15,776 nucleotides of DNA from Synergistaceae bacterium UBA4088 (GTDB lineage: Bacteria; Synergistota; Synergistia; Synergistales; Thermovirgaceae). A program made the translations under genes and the position numbers. The notes beneath the pieces are model-generated. The model had not been told where the DNA came from. It saw only the letters and a list, made by a program, of their open reading frames with translations, and did no database searches. Positions 1 to 6,898 of this stretch are shown here, in pieces (the first letter of the stretch is position 1; each line of letters starts with the position of its first letter). The stretch is taken from NCBI GenBank assembly GCA_002382605.1, contig DFYG01000138.1, positions 1-15,776 of the forward strand, written 5' to 3'.

Positions 1-17
1 GTAGTCCGTTTTTCCAT
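1..17 (-). CDS. Start of an unidentified gene, cut by the window edge
   Basis: Only the first codons are visible. An ATG at 15-17 opens a frame reading M-E-K-R-T before the window ends. An AGGAG ribosome binding site lies at 26-30, eight bases before the ATG and directly behind the stop codon of the arginine decarboxylase gene. The spacing and tight packing suggest it is the next gene of the same transcript. A polyamine-pathway enzyme such as an agmatinase would fit the neighbour, but five residues cannot identify it. Confidence 0.5.
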
Positions 18-30
18 CGATGCTGCTCCT

Positions 31-507
31 TCAGCTCTTGAGCGGGAAGAACAGCGGGCAGCCTGCAAACACGGTTCCGCATTCCCTGACCACATGGTCA
101 ATAGCCTTGACCCTGACATCGTGAAGTGCCAGGGATCTCATCTCGAAGGCTTCCCGGACCATTTCCTCAACTTTGGCTGCGGCCTCCGCTCCGGAGCAGA
201 AACCGGAAAACTCGAATATCATGCCGAATGATTCTGCATCCTTCGGTATGCCGACCCCAATGGATGCGGAAATGATTTCTCCGGGAACGTCGCTTGTGAT
301 CGATCCGTATGCTATCGGAAGGAGAGAGCCGAATGGCATTTTCAGAGATGTCTGAAAAACACAGCGGGGGGGGAGAACACTACTGACCCTCAACAGGTTC
401 ATGTTGCCGACTCCGGCATCAAGAAGAGCTGAATCAAACGCGGTAAGTTTTTTCTTTCCTTCGCCCCTGCCCACGACAAGTGTAAAGAATTCAGGAATAG
501 GCAACAT
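31..507 (-). CDS. pdaD: Pyruvoyl-dependent arginine decarboxylase
   Basis: Converts arginine to agmatine and CO2, the first step of a polyamine route, using a covalent pyruvoyl group instead of pyridoxal phosphate. The protein carries the family hallmarks: an AFDSALLDAGVGN stretch, then NLLRVSSVLPP. The Ser-Ser pair in the latter (residues 42-43) is the self-cleavage site, and the second serine becomes the pyruvoyl group. SDVPGEIISASIGVGIPKD and FEFSGFCS follow; the Glu of FEFSG aligns with the catalytic acid of the Methanocaldococcus jannaschii enzyme. At 158 residues the length is normal for the family. I chose the ATG at 505-507 because GGGAGG sits ten bases before it, while the ATG at 523-525 (164 residues) has no clear ribosome binding site. 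It has its own promoter and is probably transcribed separately from ispG upstream, with some read-through possible. The family assignment is firm; the start is less so. Confidence 0.93.
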   Translation of the reverse strand: MLPIPEFFTLVVGRGEGKKKLTAFDSALLDAGVGNMNLLRVSSVLPPRCVFQTSLKMPFGSLLPIAYGSITSDVPGEIISASIGVGIPKDAESFGMIFEFSGFCSGAEAAAKVEEMVREAFEMRSLALHDVRVKAIDHVVRECGTVFAGCPLFFPLKS

Positions 508-557
508 ACCAGACAAGCCTCCCATACGTTCAGATTTCCATAAAAAAAACGGATATC

Positions 558-585
558 ATTATATCTGCATGCGTGGGGGTGTCAA
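558..585 (-). promoter_or_regulatory. Near-consensus sigma-70 promoter for the arginine decarboxylase gene
   Basis: On the minus strand TTGACA (580-585) is followed after 16 bases by TATAAT (558-563). Both hexamers match consensus exactly; only the spacer is one base short of the optimum. It lies in the 69-base gap between ispG and pdaD and points at pdaD. A start site six or seven bases downstream would fall at 550-551, immediately before a run of eight T (542-549 on the minus strand). Confidence 0.75.
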
Positions 586-594
586 ATGGAATTC

Positions 595-1644
595 CTAAAT
601 AAAGTATCCAAGTTCTCTGCAGACTTCAAAAAACCGGTCTTCTATCTCCTCTTCAGAACATACACCTTTCACCTTCCCTTTGGCAAAGAGGATCATACCT
701 GATGCTGTGCCGGCAACCCCGATATCAGCATTGGATGCCTCCTGCGGTCCGTTCACCTCACAACCCATTACGGCAACATTCAGTTCCGCAGGAAGTCTCT
801 TCAAAAGAGGTTCGATCCTTTCCACAAGCGAAGCAACATCGACCCTCCTTCTTCCACAGGCAGGGCAGGAGATCAACTCCGGTTCGAAGCGCCTGATCTC
901 GAGCGCCTGGAGAATACGCCTTCCGACAATAACTTCATCGACCGAAGGCCCGGTCAGGCTTATTCTGATCGTGTCTCCGATCCCACTCCCCAGAAGGGAG
1001 GATATCGCGACACAACTCCTGATCGTCCCCTTTTGTCCAGAACCAGACTCCGTAAGACCTACATGGACCGGATAACGGAATTTTCCGGCCAGGAGAGCAT
1101 TGGCTTTGAGTGTTACTGGTATCGATGAAGATTTGGCGGACATGATTATCCGTTCTACCCCAAGTTCCTGTAACGCAAGGATCTGTACACGCACAGCTTC
1201 GAAAAGAGCCCTGGATATATCTCCTTTCGCTTTTTCAATTTGGGACCTGGAAAGCGAACCCGCGTTGGCTCCGACCCTGACAACAGTCCCAGCATCCTTG
1301 ATGAGGGTTGATAACTCGACCAGGTTTCTGCTGCTGCCCATATTTCCCGGATTGATCCGGATTGCGCGGCAACCAGATCTGACAGCCTTAATTGCCAGGC
1401 GATGGTCAAAATGAATATCTGCCATAACTTCAACAGGAGAAAAGGAGACCACTTTGGAAAGGTTATCCGACAGAGTGACCTCAGGGAAGGCTATCCTGAC
1501 AAGTTCGCAACCCTCTTCATGAAGACAATGTATTTCACGTAAACAATCTTCCACCTGATCCAGCGGGGTGCGAAGCATGCTCTCAACCCTCACGGGAAAT
1601 GGTTTGCCTATCCCCAGTGATCCAATCATCGTTCTGCCTTGCAT
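595..1644 (-). CDS. ispG: 4-hydroxy-3-methylbut-2-enyl diphosphate synthase (IspG/GcpE)
   Basis: Iron-sulfur enzyme of the MEP isoprenoid pathway that converts methylerythritol cyclodiphosphate to HMBPP in the cytoplasm. The 349 residues match the short bacterial form, with an N-terminal TIM-barrel region and a C-terminal iron-sulfur domain. The [4Fe-4S] ligands are visible as CPAC (Cys260, Cys263) and Cys295 in VMGCEVNGP, with the conserved Glu at 302. The segment GLTESGSGQKGTIRS (196-210) is also typical. One residue is unusual: the family motif NGPGEA reads NGPQEA here. The ATG at 1642-1644 is preceded by AAGGAG with seven bases of spacing. It lies 21 bases after rseP and is the last gene of the uppS-cdsA-dxr-rseP-ispG run. 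Dxr, an earlier step of the same pathway, is two genes upstream. Confidence 0.97.
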   Translation of the reverse strand: MQGRTMIGSLGIGKPFPVRVESMLRTPLDQVEDCLREIHCLHEEGCELVRIAFPEVTLSDNLSKVVSFSPVEVMADIHFDHRLAIKAVRSGCRAIRINPGNMGSSRNLVELSTLIKDAGTVVRVGANAGSLSRSQIEKAKGDISRALFEAVRVQILALQELGVERIIMSAKSSSIPVTLKANALLAGKFRYPVHVGLTESGSGQKGTIRSCVAISSLLGSGIGDTIRISLTGPSVDEVIVGRRILQALEIRRFEPELISCPACGRRRVDVASLVERIEPLLKRLPAELNVAVMGCEVNGPQEASNADIGVAGTASGMILFAKGKVKGVCSEEEIEDRFFEVCRELGYFI

Positions 1645-1665
1645 AACGGATCTCCTTTTAAAGGA

Positions 1666-2718
1666 CTATTTGATAACAGGAATGGCGCTGAATAAACGCA
1701 CAAGATCCTTCCACGTAACAAAAATCAGAAGAAGGATCAAAAGCGCGAATCCGGCAAGATGAACCATGTTCTCCCATTTTTCAGGCAGGCGCCGGCCGGT
1801 GATGATCTCTCCCGAAATTATGAGGATCCGCCCCCCGTCGAGTGCCGGGAAGGGCAAAAGATTCAGAATGCCAAGGTGCAGATTGATCATCGAAAGAAAC
1901 GCCAGAAATGTCCAGAAGCCATCTTTCGCAGCTTTCCCGGCCATGGAAGCAATGCCCACGGGACCAGTGACATCTACCTGACCTCTCCCTGTTGCCCATT
2001 CAAATATTCCCTTTACGATCTCGATGCTAAAGTCCCAGATATAACCAATTGAACTGAAAAGCGCCCGACCAAATGAGTATCTGACCATCGAAGGACGAAT
2101 ACCCAGAAGGGGAACTTTATGCTCTGGATCGGAAGGGATGTCGACCGACACGAGAATAATTTTGCCTTTGCGATCGATCATCAGCTCAACCGGACCTTCT
2201 TCCGCTTTCTTCCGTATCGTAACGGATAGTTCGCTCCAGTCGGCTACTGCGGATCCTGAAATTTCCAGGATAGTATCTCCCGGGAGCAACCCCACTTTTT
2301 CGGCCGGATAGCCGGGCATTATCTCTCCTATCTTTGTGCTGTTCAGATCGAGGACGCCATGTCCCCAAAGAAGGAGGGCAGTAAGTACAACCGCAAGCAG
2401 AATGTTGGAACCGGAGCCTCCACCCAGGATCAGGAGGCGTTTCCAGGGGGATTTTTCAGGGAAGGATCTTCCGGGCTCAACTATTTCGTCTGCCTGTTCC
2501 TCCCCCATTCCGGCAAGCCTTACGAAACCGCCTATCGGGATCAGGCGAATTGACCAGGCTGTTGTTCCCCGGTCAAACCGGGCAAGGACCGGTCCCATTC
2601 CGAAGGCAAATTCATGGACCTGAACTTTGAATAGCCTGGCCATCATGAAATGGCCCGATTCGTGTGAAAGAACGCATATTGCAATTACCAATAGAAAAGA
2701 CAGAGCGCTTATGCCCAT
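1666..2718 (-). CDS. rseP: Site-2 intramembrane zinc metalloprotease, RseP family
   Basis: Membrane-embedded protease that cuts anchored substrates such as anti-sigma factors and leftover signal peptides within the membrane. The first helix carries the zinc motif HESGH (residues 19-23, HExxH). The third zinc ligand is the Asp of LDGG (293-296) in NLLPFPALDGGR. Hydrophobic segments are seen near 5-18, 98-118, 268-290 and 320-335. A PDZ-like domain lies between about 125 and 195 (GYPAEKVGLLPGDTI). At 350 residues it resembles the single-PDZ proteins common outside the gamma-proteobacteria; Escherichia coli RseP has about 450 residues and two PDZ domains. The ATG at 2716-2718 has GGAAGGA eight bases upstream. 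The gene sits between dxr and ispG, its usual place in many bacteria. No sigma or anti-sigma gene is in the window, so its substrate is unknown. Confidence 0.95.
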   Translation of the reverse strand: MGISALSFLLVIAICVLSHESGHFMMARLFKVQVHEFAFGMGPVLARFDRGTTAWSIRLIPIGGFVRLAGMGEEQADEIVEPGRSFPEKSPWKRLLILGGGSGSNILLAVVLTALLLWGHGVLDLNSTKIGEIMPGYPAEKVGLLPGDTILEISGSAVADWSELSVTIRKKAEEGPVELMIDRKGKIILVSVDIPSDPEHKVPLLGIRPSMVRYSFGRALFSSIGYIWDFSIEIVKGIFEWATGRGQVDVTGPVGIASMAGKAAKDGFWTFLAFLSMINLHLGILNLLPFPALDGGRILIISGEIITGRRLPEKWENMVHLAGFALLILLLIFVTWKDLVRLFSAIPVIK

Positions 2719-2757
2719 TTTCCCATTCCTTCCAAGGACATTCTTCTGTGCCCGGAT

Positions 2758-3915
2758 CTAAATAGTCAAAGCCATGGATCTTGCAAAATCAACCAGAGAG
2801 AGTGATTCTTCCCAGGATTTTGGAGCCCCTCCTCTGTAGGACGCCAATATGCCCCGGATCCTTTCGGGAATTTCCATGAAACCTATCTTTCCCTCCATGA
2901 ACAAGGACACCGCTCCTTCATCCGCTCCTATCAGAAGGGCAGGATAAGCTCCACCAAGTCTTGATGCCTCTTTTGCGATAGCAAGACATTGGAACTTCTC
3001 CTCGTCCGGCTCACGGAACTCGAAAACCAGTTCATTGAAATCCGGAGGGGAAAGAAGATCAATTGGATTGCCAAATCTGTCAGGGAAACCGAGAGCGGAA
3101 AGAACCGCAAGGCGCATGTCCGGTTTTGAGAAAAGCATCTTGACCGAGGCATCGACGAGCTCGACAAAACCGTGAACCAAAGCCTGAGGATGGATCACAG
3201 CCTTGATCTTTCCTTGAGGGAGGGAAAAAAGGTGCCTGGCCTCTATCATCTCGATACCCTTGTTCATGAGTGTAGCGCTGTCGACCGATATTTTTTTCCC
3301 CATCGGCCAGACGGGGTGTCTTGCTGCCTGTTCAAAAGTGACCTTCTTCAGATCCTCTATGGGAGTATCAAGAAAAGGGCCGCCCGATGCGGTAAGAAAC
3401 ACGTTTTTGACCCTGTCGGGTCTTTCGCACTGCAGGCACTGCCAGACAGCATTATGCTCACTGTCGAGAGGGATTATCCCTTCACGTGAAAGCGGCATGA
3501 TCCAATCACCGGCGGCAACAAGTATCTCCTTGTTCGCCAGGTAAACCTTCCGCCCGGACTTCAGTGCCTTGACGAGAGCGGGAAGGGTTTCCGTCCCGGA
3601 AGACGCAAAAACGATCTCTTCACATCGTGGGTCATCTATTATGGCATTCAGTCCATCGATCCCTCCGTAGGAGGACTGCCGACCGTTAAGTTTTCCCTTG
3701 AGCTCTGCGGCCGCGAAAGGATCTGCAAGGACAAGCATATCGCTTTGGAAAGCAGCTCCAAGGGAGAGCAACCCATTGACATCGGAATTTGCGGCAAGTG
3801 CCCAGACCCTGAAATGTTCCTGAAGACGTGAGCATACATCAAGAACGGCCCCGCCAACACTTCCAGTCGCTCCGATTACTGCAATATTTCTTCTATTACC
3901 TGGCATTGTCACCAT
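2758..3915 (-). CDS. dxr: 1-deoxy-D-xylulose 5-phosphate reductoisomerase
   Basis: First committed enzyme of the MEP isoprenoid pathway; it rearranges and reduces DXP to methylerythritol 4-phosphate with NADPH. The N-terminal Rossmann motif is GATGSVGG (15-22), where most homologues read GSTGSIG. Metal ligands appear as Asp151 and Glu153 in PLDSEHNAV and Glu222 in NKGIEMIEA. The substrate-covering loop HPVWPMGKKIS (200-210) and HPQALVHG (242-249) are intact. The 385 residues are normal for the family. The ATG at 3913-3915 overlaps the end of cdsA by seven bases, with GGAG four bases upstream. An ATG three codons later is possible but has worse spacing. The product feeds UppS via IPP, and the gene is in the usual cdsA-dxr-rseP order. 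Confidence 0.97.
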   Translation of the reverse strand: MVTMPGNRRNIAVIGATGSVGGAVLDVCSRLQEHFRVWALAANSDVNGLLSLGAAFQSDMLVLADPFAAAELKGKLNGRQSSYGGIDGLNAIIDDPRCEEIVFASSGTETLPALVKALKSGRKVYLANKEILVAAGDWIMPLSREGIIPLDSEHNAVWQCLQCERPDRVKNVFLTASGGPFLDTPIEDLKKVTFEQAARHPVWPMGKKISVDSATLMNKGIEMIEARHLFSLPQGKIKAVIHPQALVHGFVELVDASVKMLFSKPDMRLAVLSALGFPDRFGNPIDLLSPPDFNELVFEFREPDEEKFQCLAIAKEASRLGGAYPALLIGADEGAVSLFMEGKIGFMEIPERIRGILASYRGGAPKSWEESLSLVDFARSMALTI

Positions 3916-4730
3916 AGCACTCCAAAGACAACAAAAACAAGAACGGAATTGACGAGAATGCTGTCAAACCTGTCAAGGATCCCCCCATGTCCAGGGATCA
4001 GATCTCCCGAATCCTTGACGCAGGCTTCTCTTTTAATCAGGGATTCTACGAGATCACCGATCTGGCCGAAAGTACCGCAAAAAAATGCTATCAAGAGAAG
4101 CGGGACAGGGGCGATTCCCCAAATGTAAGAAAGGGTGCCTCCGCAGAGGAGACTTCCGGCAAAGCCACCTGCAAAACCTTCAATCGTCTTTTTTGGGCTT
4201 ACTGCAGGGCAAAGCAGCGTCCTCCCCCACCTTGAACCTACAAGGTAGGCGGATACATCGCAGGCCCAGGTACAGGAAAAAAGTGCGGTCAAAAGATACA
4301 TTCCCCAAATATGATCACGGAGCACTATCATAAAAGACCACGGCAGGACAATATACAAAAGACCCGCTGTTGTGCCTCCAGAGCTCGCGATGCCATAACT
4401 TTCACTCAAAAGGTGTCTCCTGACGATCTCTATAAAGAAAACCAGGAGGGTTGACGCCGAAAGGATGGGTAATACTACAGCGGGGTCATTGGCCAAAACG
4501 GCAGAAAAAAGGGTTAAGGCTCCTAGCGAAAAACCGACGATCCTGGAGACATGGGATTTATTACTTATCATCCTGTAAAATTCCGCCAGAGAGCCGATGC
4601 TTATACAGAAACAGAGAGCGAACCAGTAGGGATTACCAAGATAGATTCCGCCAAGAACGGCAAGAAGCAGTGCCAGTCCACTGCCGGTTCTCAAAGCCAG
4701 ATCCTTGTCAAACCTCTTTGACAGATCCAT
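3909..4730 (-). CDS. cdsA: Phosphatidate cytidylyltransferase (CDP-diglyceride synthase)
   Basis: Integral membrane enzyme that makes CDP-diacylglycerol from phosphatidic acid and CTP, the branch point for all phospholipids. The family signature covers about residues 229-258: Ser-Leu-Ile-Lys-Arg, then KDSGDLIPGHGGILDRFDS, which holds the metal-binding acidic residues. SPKKTIEGFAGG (178-189) is a second conserved block. The rest consists of about eight hydrophobic segments beginning near residue 17, and 273 residues is the usual length. The ATG at 4728-4730 has AAGGGAG about seven bases upstream. It lies inside the 3' end of uppS, a 23-base overlap, which suggests coupled translation. The gene overlaps dxr at its other end. 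Confidence 0.96.
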   Translation of the reverse strand: MDLSKRFDKDLALRTGSGLALLLAVLGGIYLGNPYWFALCFCISIGSLAEFYRMISNKSHVSRIVGFSLGALTLFSAVLANDPAVVLPILSASTLLVFFIEIVRRHLLSESYGIASSGGTTAGLLYIVLPWSFMIVLRDHIWGMYLLTALFSCTWACDVSAYLVGSRWGRTLLCPAVSPKKTIEGFAGGFAGSLLCGGTLSYIWGIAPVPLLLIAFFCGTFGQIGDLVESLIKREACVKDSGDLIPGHGGILDRFDSILVNSVLVFVVFGVLW

Positions 4731-5424
4731 ATCGGCGCTCCCTTCCGGAATAATATTTCAATGCTTTTTGAAGTTCCGCTTCGCAAAAATCCGGCCAGAG
4801 AACATCTGTGAAGTATAATTCACTATAGGCGGATTGCCAGAGAAGAAAGTTGCTCAGTCGGATCTCGCCACTTGTCCTTATGACAAGATCCGGATCGGGG
4901 ACATGAGACTGGTACATCGAAGAATTGATAAGCTCTTCAGTAAATTGACCAGAAAAGCCCTGTTCAATGATCCGGTTCACTGAATCTACTATCTCCTGCC
5001 TGCCTCCATAATTAACACAGATGATCACTGTGATCGACTTGTTTTTTGAAGTCTCTTGCTCGACTGTATTCATCTGGTTCACAAGGTCATCCGGAAGCTT
5101 CTTTTTTCTTCCCGAAAAAAGAAGCCTTACACCGTTCTTTTTCAGATCTGGAAGCTTGAATTTAAGATAATGACGAAAAAGGCCCATAAGACCTTCTATT
5201 TCTGGCTGGGGCCGGTTCCAGTTCTCGGTCGAAAAGGCGTAAAGGGAAAGAAATTGGATATCAGACCGCACCGCCGCCCTGATAACTCTTTCGACATTCT
5301 TTGCGCCTTCCTGATGGCCAGCAAGGCGAGGCATTTTCCGGCTCTGAGCCCAACGTCCATTTCCATCCATTATGATCGCAACATGTGCCGGAATATCTGC
5401 TGGTGATCGTGGATTCCGGCTCAT
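4708..5424 (-). CDS. uppS: Isoprenyl transferase (undecaprenyl diphosphate synthase)
   Basis: Cis-prenyltransferase that condenses IPP units onto a short allylic diphosphate to make the C55 lipid carrier for peptidoglycan and surface glycans. The signature IIMDGNGRWAQSR (17-29) includes catalytic Asp20. The C-terminal blocks DLVIRTSGEIRLSNFLLWQ and AYSELYFTDVLWPDF (about 179-213) are intact. I placed the start at the ATG at 5422-5424, giving 238 residues: it has GGAG (5430-5433) five bases upstream and forms a four-base ATGA overlap with the stop of the upstream glycosylase gene. A GTG at 5437-5439 would add five residues but has poorer spacing. It opens the conserved uppS-cdsA-dxr-rseP-ispG run. 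Its product is the substrate of WecA, encoded upstream in the same block. Confidence 0.96.
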   Translation of the reverse strand: MSRNPRSPADIPAHVAIIMDGNGRWAQSRKMPRLAGHQEGAKNVERVIRAAVRSDIQFLSLYAFSTENWNRPQPEIEGLMGLFRHYLKFKLPDLKKNGVRLLFSGRKKKLPDDLVNQMNTVEQETSKNKSITVIICVNYGGRQEIVDSVNRIIEQGFSGQFTEELINSSMYQSHVPDPDLVIRTSGEIRLSNFLLWQSAYSELYFTDVLWPDFCEAELQKALKYYSGRERRYGSVKEV

Positions 5425-6056
5425 CTTTTCTCCAGCCACCTGTCCCTAACTTCCTGGATATCCTGCCATGTAAGATCTTTCGGGCTGCCTTTCTTTATGG
5501 ACTGGTTTCTGAGAAGGTAACTGGGATGGAACATCGGCATCACCTTGATACCCTTCCATTCAAACCACTTTCCTCTTATTTTTGAGATGTTTTCGGTCGT
5601 TTTAAGCAGCCATTTTGTCGGGGTTGCCCCAAGGCAGACAATAATAGCCGGATTGATAAGTGCTATCTGGGATTTAAGAAATTCCTCACATGCAAGCATC
5701 TCTTCGATAGCGGGAACCCTGTTTTCGGGCGGTCTGCATTTCACTACGTTTGTGATGAATATATCCTCCCTGTCAATATCAGCAGCAGACAGTATATTTG
5801 TAAGTAATTGTCCGGCCTTTCCGACAAAAGGGATACCCTGTTCATCCTCTTCCGCGCCTGGAGCCTCCCCAACAAAAAGAAGTCCCGTGTTCCTGGACCC
5901 GTCACCAAATACAACTTTTTTCCTTCCGGAATGGAGCGGGCACCTTTGACAGCTGCAGGCCGCAGCCATGAGTTGTTCCCAGGCCTGGGTACTTTTCTCG
6001 TTAAAATAATTTTCGTCAAAAGCGAAGGCAGGTTTTGAACAGGTTTGATCCGTCAT
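5421..6056 (-). CDS. Family 4 uracil-DNA glycosylase with iron-sulfur cluster
   Basis: Removes uracil from DNA after cytosine deamination, starting base excision repair. Family 4 marks are clear: GEAPGAEED (63-71), GIPFVGKAGQLL (74-85) and the HPSYLLR motif (177-183). The four [4Fe-4S] cysteines are Cys36 and Cys39 (CQRC), Cys107 (VKCRPPENR) and Cys123 (ACEEF). The 211 residues match the compact thermophile and anaerobe type. The ATG at 6054-6056 overlaps the stop of the upstream P-loop/Asp23 gene by four bases (ATGA) and has GGAGG five bases upstream. Its end overlaps uppS in the same way, so translation is probably coupled on both sides. Its position in front of uppS has no obvious functional link to lipid synthesis. 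Confidence 0.95.
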   Translation of the reverse strand: MTDQTCSKPAFAFDENYFNEKSTQAWEQLMAAACSCQRCPLHSGRKKVVFGDGSRNTGLLFVGEAPGAEEDEQGIPFVGKAGQLLTNILSAADIDREDIFITNVVKCRPPENRVPAIEEMLACEEFLKSQIALINPAIIVCLGATPTKWLLKTTENISKIRGKWFEWKGIKVMPMFHPSYLLRNQSIKKGSPKDLTWQDIQEVRDRWLEKR

Positions 6057-6898
6057 TTCATTTCAACCTCCACAACTGAGATATCGACCCGGTGGACGTC
6101 CAGGCCAGTGATCCCGGAAACTGCGCGTGAAATGCGTTCCCGAAGGTTTTCTCCCAGAGACAGGATCGTGCGGGGGCCAGGAGTGCATTTGATGCCTACC
6201 TGAACCACAACTCCACCGTTGGATGGCTTTGTCTGGGCAGATATCACGGAAGCGACCTGGCAGGTTCTTTCGGCGATGAAGCGTGCCATCTGCTCCACAA
6301 CGGCAGGGTCGATGGTGACATCCCCAAAGAACTTGAAGGGTGGGCGTACGATCGTCTTTTCACCCTCCATGCTGTCGGAGTTGTCAAACAAAACCTTGAG
6401 TCTTCCAACAAGTTTTCCTGCAAAGTGTTTTCTTACCTGAATATGGGATACCGGAATGACATGCTGTCCCTTGATGAACCTCTCTTTCCTGGCCCGGGAT
6501 ATCTCCTCGTTGGAGGATACGTCTTCAATATGGATAATTCTGACGGGATCAGGCAACCCTAGGTTTTTCAGGATACGGGAGATCATCCCTGAGGAGGTTC
6601 CAATAAGCATTACCGAGCACGGCTGGGAAGCTTCAAGAAACTCTACAACAGATTTCCTGTGATTCTGGTATTCGAATAGTGCTCTCCGGATCGCCTTGAT
6701 CTGGTTTTTTTCCGTCTTGGCGCTTTTACCTCTAACTATCTGTCCTTTCCTGATCAGAAGGCCGTCATCGATCAGGAAATCAACTCCGTGTTCGAGAGCG
6801 ACCAGTTGGGCCCTCTGGCTTTTACCCGTGCCCGCCTGACCAACAAAAGCAAAAACGGATACACCGTTCAGTCTGGGGGATCGGTTTGCTTCAGACAA
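6053..6898 (-). CDS. P-loop NTPase-like protein with C-terminal Asp23/Gls24 domain
   Basis: The biochemical role is unknown. The N-terminal half begins with a hydrophobic strand and a Walker A motif, GQAGTGKS (20-27), followed by IDDGLLI (43-49), a GKSAKTE segment (57-63), MLIGTSSGM (97-105) and GQHVIPV (144-150). From about 194 to 279 the sequence matches the Asp23/Gls24 fold: VVEQMARFIAERTCQVASV, a beta-rich stretch, then RISRAVSGITGLDVHRVDI. Asp23-domain proteins are known in Gram-positive cell-envelope stress and lipid-metabolism settings. I recall similar fused proteins in Clostridia, but without an assigned function. The start is a TTG at 6896-6898, overlapping hisC by eight bases, with AAGGTG about ten bases upstream. 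Its stop overlaps the glycosylase ATG. Domain calls are fairly sure; NTP binding is inferred from the motif. Confidence 0.85.
   Translation of the reverse strand: MSEANRSPRLNGVSVFAFVGQAGTGKSQRAQLVALEHGVDFLIDDGLLIRKGQIVRGKSAKTEKNQIKAIRRALFEYQNHRKSVVEFLEASQPCSVMLIGTSSGMISRILKNLGLPDPVRIIHIEDVSSNEEISRARKERFIKGQHVIPVSHIQVRKHFAGKLVGRLKVLFDNSDSMEGEKTIVRPPFKFFGDVTIDPAVVEQMARFIAERTCQVASVISAQTKPSNGGVVVQVGIKCTPGPRTILSLGENLRERISRAVSGITGLDVHRVDISVVEVEMK

Noticed and set aside
541..564. Possible terminator after ispG: short hairpin followed by eight T on the minus strand
   Set aside because: The stem is only about five A/T-rich base pairs and coincides with the -10 element of a near-consensus promoter, so the promoter explanation is stronger.
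5545..5949. Plus-strand open frame of 134 codons
   Set aside because: It is antisense to the uracil-DNA glycosylase, and its hydrophobic look comes from the complement of that gene.
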